A stretch of DNA of 64,000 bases from Lelliottia nimipressuralis (GCF_004115925.1 NZ_SDDX01000026.1:1-64000); one strand, 5' to 3'. Shown: positions 11,128 to 20,011, counted from the stretch's first letter. Made by a program: numbers and translations. Notes: generated from the letters alone by a model not told the origin.

Positions 11128-11149
11128 CGTCACTTTTCCTTACAACTAA

Positions 11150-11180
11150 CAGGGCGCTCATCGGGCGCCCTGTCTCTTTA
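11150..11180 (+). terminator. metH terminator
   Basis: An 8-bp perfect stem CAGGGCGC / GCGCCCTG with a 7-nt loop is followed by TCTCTTTATT. It starts 23 nt after the metH stop codon. Confidence 0.85.
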
Positions 11181-11220
11181 TTGCGTTTAAACCCTTATAC
11201 TTAAGCAAGCTCAGGCTCAT

Positions 11221-11255
11221 CGTAGGCTGGATAAGCTACGCGCTATCCGGCGTTT
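11221..11255. repeat. REP-like palindrome
   Basis: The stretch CGTAGGCTGGATAAGCTACG followed by CGCTATCCGGCGTTT has the form of an enterobacterial REP unit (GGATAAG...TATCC arms). It lies between metH and yjbB. Confidence 0.6.
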
Positions 11256-11302
11256 CAGGCATGGGCTTCAGGAATCGATAACAATAAGGAGAACCCACTT
11301 CC

Positions 11303-12934
11303 GTGCTGACGTTGTTACACCTGCTATCGGCCGTCGCCCTGCTGGTCTGGGGCACGCACATTGTTCGTACCGGCGTGATGCGCGTCTTTGGCGCGCGCTT
11401 ACGCACCGTCCTCAGCCGCAGCGTTGAGAAGAAGCCGCTCGCCTTCTGCGCGGGGATCGGCGTCACCGCCCTCGTGCAAAGCAGTAATGCCACCACCATG
11501 CTCGTCACATCGTTTGTGGCGCAAGATCTGGTGGCGCTGACGCCGGCGCTGGTGATTGTACTGGGTGCAGACGTCGGGACCGCGCTGATGGCGCGTATCC
11601 TGACCTTCGATCTCTCCTGGCTGTCACCGCTGCTGATTTTCATCGGCGTCATCTTCTTCCTTGGCCGCAAACAGACCCGCGAAGGACAGCTGGGGCGCGT
11701 AGGGATTGGTCTCGGGCTGATTCTGCTGGCGCTGGAGCTGATCGTGCAGGCGGTTACGCCGATCACCCAGGCCAACGGTGTGCAGGTGATTTTCGCCTCA
11801 CTGACGGGCGACATCATGCTCGACGCGCTGATTGGCGCGGTGTTTGCCATCATCAGTTACTCCAGTCTGGCGGCCGTGCTGTTGACCGCCACCCTGACCA
11901 CCGCAGGGGCGATCTCCTTCCCGGTGGCGCTGTGCCTGGTGATCGGCGCGAACCTCGGCTCGGGTCTGCTGGCGATGCTCAACAACAGCGGTGCGAACGC
12001 TGCGGCCCGTCGCGTGGCGCTGGGGAGTTTGCTCTTTAAGCTGGTGGGCAGCCTGATAATCCTGCCGTTTGTTCACCCGCTGGCGAATCTGATGGATAAC
12101 CTGCCGCTGCCGAAAGCTGAGCTGGTGATCTACTTCCACGTCTTCTACAACCTGGTGCGCTGTCTGGCGATGGTGCCGTTCGCCGGGCCAATGGCGCGGT
12201 TCTGCAAGCGCATGATCCGCGATGAGCCCGAGCTGGACGCCCGCCTGAAGCCGAAGCATCTCGACACTTCAGCGCTGGATACCCCGGCGCTGGCGCTGGC
12301 CAATGCCGCCCGCGAAACCCTGCGTATGGGCGACGCGATGGAAACCATGCTGGATGGACTGAAGAAAGTGATGCACGGCGAGCCTCGCGAGGAGAAAGAG
12401 CTGCGCAAACTGGCCGATGATATCAACGTGCTCTACACCGCGATCAAACTCTATCTCGCGCGTATGCCGCAAGACGAGCTGGCGGAAGAGGAATCCCGCC
12501 GCTGGGCCGAGATCATTGAGATGTCCCTCAACCTTGAGCAGGCATCCGATATTGTCGAGCGTATGGGCAGTGAAATCGCCGACAAATCGCTGGCCGCCCG
12601 TCGGGCGTTTTCGCTGGAAGGGGTTGCTGAACTGGATGCGCTGCACGATCAATTACTCAGTAACCTGCAGCTGGCCATGTCGGTCTTCTTCTCTGGCGAC
12701 GTGCCCAGCGCTCGCCGTTTGCGCCGCAACAAGCATCGCTTCCGTATCCTCAACCGCCGATACTCCCACGCGCACGTTGACCGTCTGCACCAGCAAAACG
12801 TGCAAAGTATCGAAACCAGCTCCCTGCACCTGGGGCTGCTTGGCGACATGAAACGTCTCAACTCCCTGTTCTGCTCGGTGGCCTACAGCGTCATGGAACA
12901 GCCGGATGAAGATGATGAAAGGGATGAGTATTAA
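11303..12934 (+). CDS. yjbB: Na+/phosphate cotransporter-family protein YjbB
   Basis: The 543-aa protein (GTG start, AGGAG upstream, same length as E. coli YjbB) has about nine hydrophobic segments in residues 1-300 and a helical PhoU-like C-terminal domain from about 340. The QSSNATTM motif near residue 53 is the Na/Pi cotransporter repeat signature, with a second, weaker SYSSLAAVLL repeat near residue 185. E. coli YjbB has been linked to phosphate export. Inner membrane. Its last 4 nt overlap the end of the convergent higA-like gene. The transport direction cannot be told from sequence. Confidence 0.93.
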   Translation: MLTLLHLLSAVALLVWGTHIVRTGVMRVFGARLRTVLSRSVEKKPLAFCAGIGVTALVQSSNATTMLVTSFVAQDLVALTPALVIVLGADVGTALMARILTFDLSWLSPLLIFIGVIFFLGRKQTREGQLGRVGIGLGLILLALELIVQAVTPITQANGVQVIFASLTGDIMLDALIGAVFAIISYSSLAAVLLTATLTTAGAISFPVALCLVIGANLGSGLLAMLNNSGANAAARRVALGSLLFKLVGSLIILPFVHPLANLMDNLPLPKAELVIYFHVFYNLVRCLAMVPFAGPMARFCKRMIRDEPELDARLKPKHLDTSALDTPALALANAARETLRMGDAMETMLDGLKKVMHGEPREEKELRKLADDINVLYTAIKLYLARMPQDELAEEESRRWAEIIEMSLNLEQASDIVERMGSEIADKSLAARRAFSLEGVAELDALHDQLLSNLQLAMSVFFSGDVPSARRLRRNKHRFRILNRRYSHAHVDRLHQQNVQSIETSSLHLGLLGDMKRLNSLFCSVAYSVMEQPDEDDERDEY

Positions 12935-13218
12935 TCGTGCGCACTTTTAATCGTTAAAGAGAGACCCAGCGCTTGCATGACCGTTAACGTGGTTTTGAGC
13001 GTTGGGTTACCTTTCTCGCTGAATGAACGATAGAGTTGTTCACGAGATAAACCCGTCTGAGCGGCTATTTGGCTCATCCCCTTTGCCCGGGCAATGACGC
13101 CCAACGCTTTTGCTATATAAGCGGCGTCTCCGGTTTCAAATGCATCAGCCATAAACACAGCGATTTCATCATCATCGACAAGCGCACTGGCGGGATCGTA
13201 CAGCGTAAATTTATTCAT
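12931..13218 (-). CDS. HigA-type antitoxin (addiction-module antidote)
   Basis: A 95-aa protein with a C-terminal Xre-type helix-turn-helix: residues 43-85 read IARAKGMSQIAAQTGLSREQLYRSFSEKG in two halves with the expected Q-x-G-L-S-R-E-Q-L turn. The N-terminus (LYDPASALVDDDEIAVFM) is typical of the HI1420/TIGR02684 antidote family. The gene overlaps the end of the toxin gene by 8 nt, so the two are translated in tandem. The protein should neutralise the toxin and repress the shared promoter. It ends on the last 4 nt of convergent yjbB. Family assignment is firm; activity is untested. Confidence 0.87.
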   Translation of the reverse strand: MNKFTLYDPASALVDDDEIAVFMADAFETGDAAYIAKALGVIARAKGMSQIAAQTGLSREQLYRSFSEKGNPTLKTTLTVMQALGLSLTIKSAHD

Positions 13219-13528
13219 GGCTTATAAACTCATTGGGTTCAAGCGATCTGGCAAACGTCTTAGCCAGTTGTATGTCTCTGTCCTGGCTGCTTTTGTTTCC
13301 GCCGCTCAGCAATACGAGCAAAATCTCGTCATAGTGTTTGAAATAGATGCGGTAACCAGGACCATAGTGAATTCGCAACTCGCTGACCCCTTCCCCGACA
13401 GGCTTCACATCCCCTGGCAAACCGTTGGCTAAACGAAAAAGGCGGGCGGCAATGAGCGTCTTGAGCCTTTTATCTTTTAGGTTTTGCTCCCAGCAGCGGA
13501 AAGAGGGTGTCTGAACGATTTCCTTCAT
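13211..13528 (-). CDS. HigB/RelE-type toxin (addiction-module killer)
   Basis: A 105-aa protein of the RelE/ParE-like HI1419 (TIGR02683, phage Gp49-like) family, starting after GGAG. The typical run of residues is present: the LKDKRLKTLIAARLFRLA helix, the GDVKPVGEGVSELRIHYGPGYRIYF beta-sheet core with conserved R and Y residues, and LLVLLSGGNKSSQDRDI. Family members usually cleave mRNA on the ribosome. Toxin precedes antitoxin, the order usual for this family. In E. coli K-12 this position between yjbB and rluF holds pepE, so the pair looks like a local replacement or insertion. No transposase or repeat marks its edges. Confidence 0.86.
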   Translation of the reverse strand: MKEIVQTPSFRCWEQNLKDKRLKTLIAARLFRLANGLPGDVKPVGEGVSELRIHYGPGYRIYFKHYDEILLVLLSGGNKSSQDRDIQLAKTFARSLEPNEFISHE

Positions 13529-13604
13529 ACTACTCCATGTATTTTTTAAACTACATCCCGAATGAACTCATGGCGTGAAATTAGAAGAAAATCGTCATCT
13601 GATA

Positions 13605-13714
13605 AATGGGCGAAACGCAGATCCTGAAGCCGCCTCGCAAGGCGGAAAAGGGAAAGTCAGTTTTTACCGGCTAATCTTTTTACCAGCCCAAACCTAAGGT
13701 ATATTTCGCCCATT
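13605..13714 (+). other. Structured rluF leader (long-range inverted repeat)
   Basis: AATGGGCGAAA (13605-13615) is perfectly complementary to TTTCGCCCATT (13704-13714). The 88 nt between them hold a second perfect hairpin (CCGCCT-CGCA-AGGCGG) and several shorter pairings. The 3' arm ends 1 nt before the AAGGAG ribosome site of rluF. If transcribed, this would fold as a closed multi-branch leader that could hide the ribosome site. No known riboswitch motif was recognised. Confidence 0.5.
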
Positions 13715-13725
13715 AAGGAGAAATT

Positions 13726-14595
13726 ATGCTGCCCACCCAATCAACCCGATTAAACAAATACATTAGCGAGAGCGGAATCTGCTCGCGTCGCGAGGCCGAT
13801 CGTTACATCGAGCAAGGTAACGTTTTCCTGAACGGTAAACGCGCCACCATTGGCGATCAGGTGGTGCCTGGCGACGTGGTAAAAGTGAATGGTCAGCTGA
13901 TCGAACCAAGAGACGAAGAAGATCTGGTCTTTATCGCGTTGAACAAACCGGTGGGTATTGTCAGCACCACGGAAGATGGCGAGCGGGATAACATCGTTGA
14001 TTTCGTCAACCACAGCAGCCGCATCTTCCCGATTGGGCGTCTGGACAAAGACTCGCAGGGGCTGATTTTTCTCACCAACCATGGCGATCTGGTGAACAAA
14101 ATCCTGCGCGCCGGTAACGATCATGAGAAAGAGTATCTGGTCACGGTCAACAAGCCGGTTACGGATGATTTTATTCGCGGTATGGGCGCGGGCGTGCCGA
14201 TTCTCGGTACCGTCACGAAGAAGTGCAAAGTCAAAAAAGAGGCGCCGTTCACCTTCCGCATTACCCTGGTGCAGGGGCTAAACCGTCAAATCCGTCGTAT
14301 GTGTGAGCACTTTGGTTTTGAGGTCACGAAACTGGAGCGAACGCGCATCATGAACGTCAGCCTCTCCGGAATTCCGCAGGGCGAATGGCGCGATCTGACA
14401 GGCGATGAGCTGATTGAGCTGTTTAAGCTGATAGAAGGTTCGTCTTCCGAGGCGAAGCCGAAAGCCAAAGCAAAACCGAAAACGCAGGGGATTAAACGGC
14501 CTGTCGTCAGTGCGCCAAAATCCGCAGAAAAAGAGCGCAACAAGCCTGCCGGGAAGCGTTTCGTGCAGCCGGGCCGTAAAAAGAAAGGGCGCTAA
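13726..14595 (+). CDS. rluF: 23S rRNA pseudouridine(2604) synthase
   Basis: RluF isomerises U2604 of 23S rRNA, and in E. coli also tRNA-Tyr U35. The 289-aa protein has an N-terminal S4 RNA-binding domain (about 8-66), and the catalytic aspartate is D107 in [13 protein letters not shown]. The C-terminal 45 residues are rich in Lys, Ala and Pro ([11 protein letters not shown]...GRKKKGR), a basic tail typical of this subfamily. AAGGAG lies 6 nt before the ATG, at the base of a long leader structure. The stop codon is 1 nt from that of convergent yjbD. Confidence 0.96.
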   Translation: MLPTQSTRLNKYISESGICSRREADRYIEQGNVFLNGKRATIGDQVVPGDVVKVNGQLIEPRDEEDLVFIALNKPVGIVSTTEDGERDNIVDFVNHSSRIFPIGRLDKDSQGLIFLTNHGDLVNKILRAGNDHEKEYLVTVNKPVTDDFIRGMGAGVPILGTVTKKCKVKKEAPFTFRITLVQGLNRQIRRMCEHFGFEVTKLERTRIMNVSLSGIPQGEWRDLTGDELIELFKLIEGSSSEAKPKAKAKPKTQGIKRPVVSAPKSAEKERNKPAGKRFVQPGRKKKGR

Positions 14596-14596
14596 A

Positions 14597-14869
14597 TTAG
14601 CGCCTTCCACGGGGTGAGGTGTTAGCAGACCACGAGAACGTGGATTCCGTATCCGGTTTATAAGCCTGCGCTTTTTTAAGTTTGCGGGCTTTTTTTGCTT
14701 CAACTTCACGCTGGGCCATCAGTTTATCGATGTACTCTTTTTTCACCTGATTGGTTTCAGCGTTTGTCAGAGTACGACCATGTGCAATCCGTGCGCGATC
14801 GAGCAGGGTTTTCAGCTCGCGCTGCTCGCTTTCCGTCATGTCTTTCTGGGTCAATCTCGGTGTGGACAT
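14597..14869 (-). CDS. yjbD: Conserved protein YjbD (DUF3811)
   Basis: A 90-aa, highly charged, mostly helical protein, the same length as E. coli YjbD. It has many Lys/Arg/Glu residues (KKEYIDKLMAQREVEAKKARKLKKAQ) and no membrane segment or signal. Function unknown. It ends 1 nt from rluF, transcribed towards it. Its only plausible ribosome site, AGAGG 8 nt before ATG, sits inside an 11-bp perfect hairpin, suggesting translational control or coupling. Confidence 0.88.
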   Translation of the reverse strand: MSTPRLTQKDMTESEQRELKTLLDRARIAHGRTLTNAETNQVKKEYIDKLMAQREVEAKKARKLKKAQAYKPDTESTFSWSANTSPRGRR

Positions 14870-14871
14870 AC

Positions 14872-14900
14872 CTGAAGCCTCTTGAGAGTAGAGGCTTCAG
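14872..14900 (-). promoter_or_regulatory. Hairpin over the yjbD ribosome-binding site
   Basis: CTGAAGCCTCT (14872-14882) and AGAGGCTTCAG (14890-14900) form an 11-bp perfect stem with a 7-nt loop. On the minus strand the 3' arm contains AGAGG, 8 nt from the yjbD ATG. There is no T-tract, so it is more like a ribosome-site sequestering hairpin than a terminator. Confidence 0.55.
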
Positions 14901-14932
14901 TGTAAAGCAAGCCGGGGTTTGCGCGAAGTGAA

Positions 14933-15877
14933 TTAGTTTTCTTTCACCACTTCTTTTTTCGACGGCTCTGTAATCGGTTTTCCTGACCAGTAGCCCGCCA
15001 GCAGCGAGCCGGACAGGTTATGCCACACGGAGAACAGTGCGCCAGGCAGGGCCGCGAGCGGAGAGAAGTAGATCTTACCGAGCGCTGCCGCGAGGCCTGA
15101 GTTCTGCATCCCCACTTCAATCGCCAGCGTGCGGCAGGTCGATTCATCAAAGCCAAACAGTTTCCCGCCCCAGTATCCGCCCAGCAGACCAATGGTGTTA
15201 TGCAGGATCACCGCGATAATCACCACAAAACCGACCGAGGCGATGTGCGAGGCAGAGCCTGCGACCACAGCGCTGATGATAGCCAGGATGCAGACCATCG
15301 AAAAAGCAGGCAGGTATGGTTCCACGGCTTTGACGACGCGTGGGAACAGGTGGTGAATGACAAGACCGAGCGCAATCGGAATCACCACGATTTGCAGGAT
15401 GGAGAGCAGCATCCCCATCACATCCACCTGAATATGCGCATCCACATACAAACGCGTCAGCAGCGGTGTGGCGATAACGCCCACCAGCGTTGAGACGGAT
15501 GAGATGGTCACCGACAGCGCCACGTCGCCTTTGGCCAGGTAGATCATCACATTCGAAGCCGTACCGCTGGCGACGCTTCCCACCAGCACCATACCGGCGG
15601 ACAAATCCGGTGGCATCTTGAAAGCCAGCGCCAGCAGCCAGGCGGCCAGCGGCATCACCAGATAGTGCAGGAAAATCCCCGCTGCGACCGGTGCCGGACG
15701 CGACAGCACGCGCTTAAAGTCGTCGATTTTCAGATGCACACCCATGCCGAGCATGATCAGCATCAGCAGCGTGGTAACCCACGGGCCGACAGGGGTAAAA
15801 GTCGATGGCGTGTAATAGGCGAGAACAGAGAGCAGCAGTGCCCATAACGGGAACAGCCGCGTGATAGCGGATAACAT
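14933..15877 (-). CDS. Bile acid:sodium symporter (BASS) family transporter, PanS-like
   Basis: A 314-aa inner-membrane protein with about nine or ten hydrophobic helices. Typical BASS/SBF motifs are present: the early [14 protein letters not shown] stretch, [20 protein letters not shown] near residue 105, and [13 protein letters not shown] near residue 255, which carry the sodium-binding residues in structures of this family. Related proteins carry ketopantoate/pantothenate (PanS), pyruvate or bile acids; the substrate cannot be decided here. Transcribed in the same direction as lysC, but the lysC terminator separates the two. E. coli K-12 does not have this gene between yjbD and lysC. Confidence 0.87.
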   Translation of the reverse strand: MLSAITRLFPLWALLLSVLAYYTPSTFTPVGPWVTTLLMLIMLGMGVHLKIDDFKRVLSRPAPVAAGIFLHYLVMPLAAWLLALAFKMPPDLSAGMVLVGSVASGTASNVMIYLAKGDVALSVTISSVSTLVGVIATPLLTRLYVDAHIQVDVMGMLLSILQIVVIPIALGLVIHHLFPRVVKAVEPYLPAFSMVCILAIISAVVAGSASHIASVGFVVIIAVILHNTIGLLGGYWGGKLFGFDESTCRTLAIEVGMQNSGLAAALGKIYFSPLAALPGALFSVWHNLSGSLLAGYWSGKPITEPSKKEVVKEN

Positions 15878-15914
15878 AGTGAATTCCTTGCGATGACGTT
15901 GTGTTATTTAGTTA

Positions 15915-15940
15915 TAAAAAAGCCGGGTTCGAGCCCGGCT
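15915..15940 (-). terminator. lysC terminator
   Basis: A 7-bp stem AGCCGGG / CCCGGCT with a 6-nt loop. On the minus strand it is followed by a run of six T residues. It lies 30 nt beyond the lysC stop codon. Confidence 0.92.
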
Positions 15941-15969
15941 ATAGGTAATGTTTATCGTGCTAAGGAATA

Positions 15970-17319
15970 TTATTCAAACAAATTATGATGAAGTTTCTGC
16001 ACGACCTGCTCGGCTTCGTGACCCGGTACCAGGAAGCACAGGTTATAGCTCGATGCGCCGTAGCAAATCATGCGGATATTGAACGGATCCAGCACGCCAA
16101 AGACCTCTTTGCCGACGCCGCAGGCGCGTGACAGCTGGTTGCCGATAATCGCGACCAGCGCCAGATCCTCTTCAACTTCAACGCGGCACAGGGCGGAAAG
16201 CTCCATCAGCAGCGATTGCGTCAGCAGAGTATCGCCCGTCGACGTCGAGCCGGTGGTGTCCAGCGTCAGCGCAATGCTCACTTCGGAAGTGGTGATCAGA
16301 TCCACCGAGATATTGTGGCGCGCCAGAATCCCAAACACTTCCGCCAGGAAACCGCGAGAGTGCAGCATATTCAGACTATGCAGCGTCACCAGCGTTTGCT
16401 TGCGGCGCAGCGCCAGGGCGCGGAACAGCGGAGGATTCTCTGTGCTTTTACACACCAGCGTCCCCCCTGCTTTAGGATCTTTGCTCGATCCGACAAACAC
16501 CGGAATATCGCTGCGTACGGCAGGCAGCAGGGTGGCCGGGTGCAGCACTTTCGCGCCGAAGGTCGCCATTTCGGCAGCCTCTTCAAAGGCGATAACATCA
16601 ATACGTTTTGCGGCAGGCACCACGCGCGGGTCGGTGGTATAGATGCCTGGGACGTCGGTCCAGATATCCACGCGGGAGGCGTACAGCGCTTCGCCAAGCA
16701 GCGCAGCCGTGTAGTCGCTGCCGCCACGGCCCAGAGTGGTGGTGCGGCCTTTGGCTTCGCTCCCGATAAAGCCCTGGGTAATGACAATTCCTTCGGCCAG
16801 TCGCGGTGCCAGCTGCTGTTTAGACAGCTCGGAAAGGGTCGCGACGTCCGGTTCGGCACGGCCAAAGCGGTCACTGGTACGCATCACTTTGCGCACGTCA
16901 AACCACTGCGCCAGCACGTCGCGCTCACGCAAGATCTCAACGAACAGCAGGGTGGACATCAGCTCGCCGTGGCTCACCAGTTCGTCGGTCAGCGCCGTCG
17001 ATGTTGCCAGGGAAGCGGCTTCCGCCAGAGTGGTGATATTTTCGAGCAGGCGTTCGACTTCCTCGCGAATCACCTGAGGGTTCTTCATACGTTCGAGAAT
17101 ATCGAACTGAATTTTGCGCAGCGCATCGAGCTTTACAAAGCGCTCGGTCGCTTCCAGTCCTTCTGACAGGGCCACCAGCAGATTCGTCACGCCAGCCGAT
17201 GCAGAAAGCACCACCAGGCGGGTCGTCGGATCGGCCAGCACCACGTCGGCGCTGCGGTTCATGGCGTCGTAATCGGCCACACTGGTACCGCCAAATTTGG
17301 CGACAACAAAACTCGTCAT
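15970..17319 (-). CDS. lysC: Lysine-sensitive aspartokinase III
   Basis: LysC phosphorylates aspartate, the entry to lysine, threonine, methionine and diaminopimelate synthesis. The 449-aa protein equals the E. coli length. The kinase motif KFGGTSVAD is at residues 8-16, the TTLGRGGSDYTA motif near 195, and two ACT domains occupy about 310-449 (with SLNMLHSRGFLAEVF and AIIGNQLSRACGVG), where lysine binds. In E. coli the gene also has a lysine riboswitch leader, but I could not recognise its conserved core here. Divergent from pgi. Confidence 0.97.
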   Translation of the reverse strand: MTSFVVAKFGGTSVADYDAMNRSADVVLADPTTRLVVLSASAGVTNLLVALSEGLEATERFVKLDALRKIQFDILERMKNPQVIREEVERLLENITTLAEAASLATSTALTDELVSHGELMSTLLFVEILRERDVLAQWFDVRKVMRTSDRFGRAEPDVATLSELSKQQLAPRLAEGIVITQGFIGSEAKGRTTTLGRGGSDYTAALLGEALYASRVDIWTDVPGIYTTDPRVVPAAKRIDVIAFEEAAEMATFGAKVLHPATLLPAVRSDIPVFVGSSKDPKAGGTLVCKSTENPPLFRALALRRKQTLVTLHSLNMLHSRGFLAEVFGILARHNISVDLITTSEVSIALTLDTTGSTSTGDTLLTQSLLMELSALCRVEVEEDLALVAIIGNQLSRACGVGKEVFGVLDPFNIRMICYGASSYNLCFLVPGHEAEQVVQKLHHNLFE

Positions 17320-17691
17320 AACATCCTCGTGTCAGGGAAAGAATAAAGCGACCATGGCACAAGAACGAAACGATGACAGGTGCAGGCGCAAATACCGCCC
17401 TATAAATAAAATGTGGGGAGAGTCCTGTCAACGCTGGGATTATGCGGATTTTTCATGGGGGGGTACCCCTCAGTAACAGGACTAATAACAAGCCATTATT
17501 TTATCCCTCGTTTTACGGCGATCCGGAGGACATTCCACCGCGATAGGGCTGGCTATAGCGACTATACTTTTGGGACTTTTCACGCCCGTTTGATGCAGAC
17601 CAGGGCAATGGCATAAAAACCATCACAATTTCCGCGCGCAGGCGCTACAATCGACCGCAGTCACAATTCTCAAATCACAAGAGTATTGCTA
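17320..17691. promoter_or_regulatory. lysC-pgi divergent intergenic region
   Basis: This 372-bp gap must carry both promoters. Next to lysC the minus strand reads CTGACACGAGG before ATG, as in E. coli. Further out there is an inverted repeat AGTCCTGT (17421-17428) / ACAGGACT (17476-17483) around a short G-rich run. The lysine-riboswitch core motifs (GAGGTGC, AGTA, GCCGAA, GGTTG in order) were looked for on the minus strand and not found. No open reading frame of note was seen. Confidence 0.5.
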
Positions 17692-19341
17692 ATGAAAAAT
17701 ATCAATCCAACGCAGACAACTGCCTGGCAGGCACTACAAAAACACTTCGACGAAATGAAAGACGTCACCATCGCGGACCTGTTCGCGAAAGACGGCGACC
17801 GTTTCAGCAAATTCTCCGCAACCTTCGACGATCTGATGCTGGTGGACTTCTCCAAAAACCGCATCACCGAAGAGACGCTGGCAAAACTGCAGGATCTGGC
17901 GAAAGAGACCGATCTGGCAGGGGCGATCAAGTCCATGTTCTCCGGCGAGAAGATTAACCGCACCGAAGACCGTGCTGTTCTGCATGTTGCCCTGCGCAAC
18001 CGTAGCAATACTCCGATTATCGTTGACGGCAAAGATGTGATGCCGGAAGTGAACGCCGTGCTTGAGAAGATGAAAACCTTCTCTGAAGCCATTATCTCCG
18101 GCAGCTGGAAAGGCTACACCGGTAAAGCGATCACCGACGTGGTCAACATCGGTATCGGCGGCTCTGACCTCGGCCCCTTCATGGTGACCGAAGCGCTGCG
18201 TCCATACAAAAACCATCTGAACATGCACTTCGTCTCCAACGTCGATGGCACCCACATCGCCGAAGTGCTGAAAAAAGTGAATCCAGAAACCACCCTGTTC
18301 CTGGTTGCGTCTAAAACCTTCACCACGCAAGAAACCATGACCAACGCCCACAGCGCGCGCGACTGGTTCCTGGCAACGGCTGGCGATAACAAACACGTGG
18401 CGAAACACTTCGCGGCGCTCTCTACCAACGGCAAAGCCGTGGGCGAGTTCGGCATCGATACCGCGAACATGTTTGAATTCTGGGACTGGGTCGGCGGCCG
18501 TTACTCCCTGTGGTCAGCGATTGGTCTGTCGATCATCCTGTCCGTGGGCTACGACAACTTTGTTGAGCTGCTCTCCGGCGCGCACGCGATGGACAAGCAC
18601 TTCTCCACCACCCCGGCTGAGAAAAACCTGCCGGTGTTGCTGGCACTGATCGGCATCTGGTACAACAACTTTTTCGGCGCTGAAACCGAAGCGATCCTGC
18701 CGTACGATCAGTACATGCACCGCTTCGCGGCGTACTTCCAGCAGGGCAACATGGAATCCAACGGGAAATACGTTGACCGTAACGGCAACGCCGTGGATTA
18801 CCAGACTGGCCCAATCATCTGGGGTGAGCCGGGCACCAACGGTCAGCATGCGTTCTACCAGCTGATTCACCAGGGCACCAAAATGGTCCCATGTGATTTC
18901 ATCGCGCCAGCGGTGACCCACAACGCGCTGTCCGACCATCATCAGAAGCTGCTGTCTAACTTCTTCGCCCAGACCGAAGCGCTGGCGTTTGGTAAAGCGC
19001 GCGACGTGGTGGAGCAGGAATATCGCGATCAGGGTAAAGATCCGGCGACGCTGGAACACGTGGTGCCGTTCAAAGTCTTCGAAGGCAACCGCCCAACCAA
19101 CTCCATCCTGCTGCGCGAAATCACTCCGTTCAGCCTGGGTGCGTTGATTGCGCTGTATGAGCACAAAATCTTCACGCAGGGCGCGATCCTGAATATCTTC
19201 ACCTTCGATCAGTGGGGCGTAGAGCTGGGCAAACAGCTGGCTAACCGCATTCTGCCAGAGCTGGGTGATGACAAAGATATTAACAGCCATGACAGTTCAA
19301 CGAATGGTCTGATTAATCGCTATAAATCCTGGCGCGGATAA
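17692..19341 (+). CDS. pgi: Glucose-6-phosphate isomerase
   Basis: Pgi interconverts glucose-6-phosphate and fructose-6-phosphate in glycolysis and gluconeogenesis. Start [13 protein letters not shown] gives 549 aa as in E. coli; an in-frame ATG two codons earlier is less likely, as AGAG lies at the right distance for this one. Signature stretches are [16 protein letters not shown] (near residue 145), [19 protein letters not shown] with the catalytic histidine near 386, and [13 protein letters not shown] with the catalytic lysine near 514. Single gene with a strong terminator. Intact. Confidence 0.98.
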   Translation: MKNINPTQTTAWQALQKHFDEMKDVTIADLFAKDGDRFSKFSATFDDLMLVDFSKNRITEETLAKLQDLAKETDLAGAIKSMFSGEKINRTEDRAVLHVALRNRSNTPIIVDGKDVMPEVNAVLEKMKTFSEAIISGSWKGYTGKAITDVVNIGIGGSDLGPFMVTEALRPYKNHLNMHFVSNVDGTHIAEVLKKVNPETTLFLVASKTFTTQETMTNAHSARDWFLATAGDNKHVAKHFAALSTNGKAVGEFGIDTANMFEFWDWVGGRYSLWSAIGLSIILSVGYDNFVELLSGAHAMDKHFSTTPAEKNLPVLLALIGIWYNNFFGAETEAILPYDQYMHRFAAYFQQGNMESNGKYVDRNGNAVDYQTGPIIWGEPGTNGQHAFYQLIHQGTKMVPCDFIAPAVTHNALSDHHQKLLSNFFAQTEALAFGKARDVVEQEYRDQGKDPATLEHVVPFKVFEGNRPTNSILLREITPFSLGALIALYEHKIFTQGAILNIFTFDQWGVELGKQLANRILPELGDDKDINSHDSSTNGLINRYKSWRG

Positions 19342-19358
19342 TTAATATTCCCATATCA

Positions 19359-19385
19359 ATGCCGGCGGAATGCCGGCATTTTTTT
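19359..19385 (+). terminator. pgi terminator
   Basis: An 8-bp perfect stem ATGCCGGC / GCCGGCAT with a 5-nt loop is followed by seven T residues, 17 nt after the pgi stop codon. Confidence 0.94.
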
Positions 19386-19481
19386 ATCGGATAATTCCTG
19401 TTGTCCGTTACCTGGCGCAAATTTCTATTCTGAGTTTAATCCGAAAAGGTCGATTACCCTGCTAATCACTGGGTGTTATTT

Positions 19482-19495
19482 TAGGAATATACGGA
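19482..19495 (+). promoter_or_regulatory. Rcs (RcsAB) box of the yjbEFGH operon
   Basis: TAGGAATATACGGA resembles the inverse of the RcsAB consensus TAAGAATATTCCTA (TAGGAATATTCTTA). yjbEFGH of E. coli is known to be induced by the Rcs phosphorelay. A -10-like TATATT follows near 19513. The rest of the 321-bp pgi-yjbE gap (19386-19706) is AT-rich leader with no gene visible; the mRNA leader would be roughly 180 nt. Confidence 0.6.
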
Positions 19496-19706
19496 GCCTT
19501 TGTGTTTTTGTGTATATTATAACTTGTTGATTTAATATGGTTTTATAAATAGTAAATATCCGATGCTATTTACTTTCATCCATTTGTCCTAAAACCATCC
19601 CCCTATTTCCCCGTTCGGCAATCCCTCTGCTTTAGTTGTGTATACTCGAATCCGCCTGAATTTCTTTTTGGGCAAATCTCCATTCATTCATTGAAGGGAA
19701 ATTGTT

Positions 19707-19949
19707 ATGAAGAAAGTACTGTATGGCATTTTTGCCATATCTGCGCTTGCGGCGACGTCTGCCTATGCGGCTCCGGTTCAGGTCGGGGAAGCAGCAGGTT
19801 CGGCGGCAACGTCTGCGTCTGCGGGGAGTTCTACCGCAACCGCGACCAGCACCGTAGGCTCGGCCGTGGGTGTCGCTCTGGCGGCAACCGGTGGCGGTGA
19901 TGGCTCCAATACCGGAACCACGACCACCACGACAACAAGCACTCAGTAA
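19707..19949 (+). CDS. yjbE: Exopolysaccharide-operon small exported protein YjbE
   Basis: An 80-aa protein, the same length as E. coli YjbE. A signal peptide occupies residues 1-21 ([21 protein letters not shown], cleaved before APVQ), so the mature protein of about 59 residues is periplasmic or outside the cell. The mature part is low complexity, made of Ala, Ser, Thr and Gly, and ends in a Thr-rich tail after GGGDGSNTG. The role is unknown beyond membership of the Rcs-controlled yjbEFGH operon. A hairpin separates it from yjbF, so it may be made in excess. Confidence 0.93.
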   Translation: MKKVLYGIFAISALAATSAYAAPVQVGEAAGSAATSASAGSSTATATSTVGSAVGVALAATGGGDGSNTGTTTTTTTSTQ

Positions 19950-19965
19950 TAACGGGTGTATTACC

Positions 19966-19989
19966 ATAACCACACTTCGGTGTGGTTAT
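19966..19989 (+). terminator. yjbE-yjbF attenuator-like hairpin
   Basis: A 10-bp perfect stem ATAACCACAC / GTGTGGTTAT capped by a TTCG tetraloop lies between yjbE and yjbF. Only a short T-rich tail follows, so it probably protects the yjbE mRNA 3' end or terminates part of transcription. Confidence 0.6.
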
Positions 19990-20011
19990 TTCACCCCTTC
20001 GGAGAAGAGTC

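Noticed and set aside
13616..13703. Known riboswitch in the rluF leader
   Set aside because: I looked for TPP, cobalamin, FMN and SAM core motifs and recognised none, so only an unnamed structured leader is reported.
16216..17166. 316-codon open frame on the plus strand inside lysC
   Set aside because: It lies entirely antisense to lysC, its protein is rich in His, Arg, Gln and Gly as expected of an opposite-strand shadow, and there is no ribosome site.
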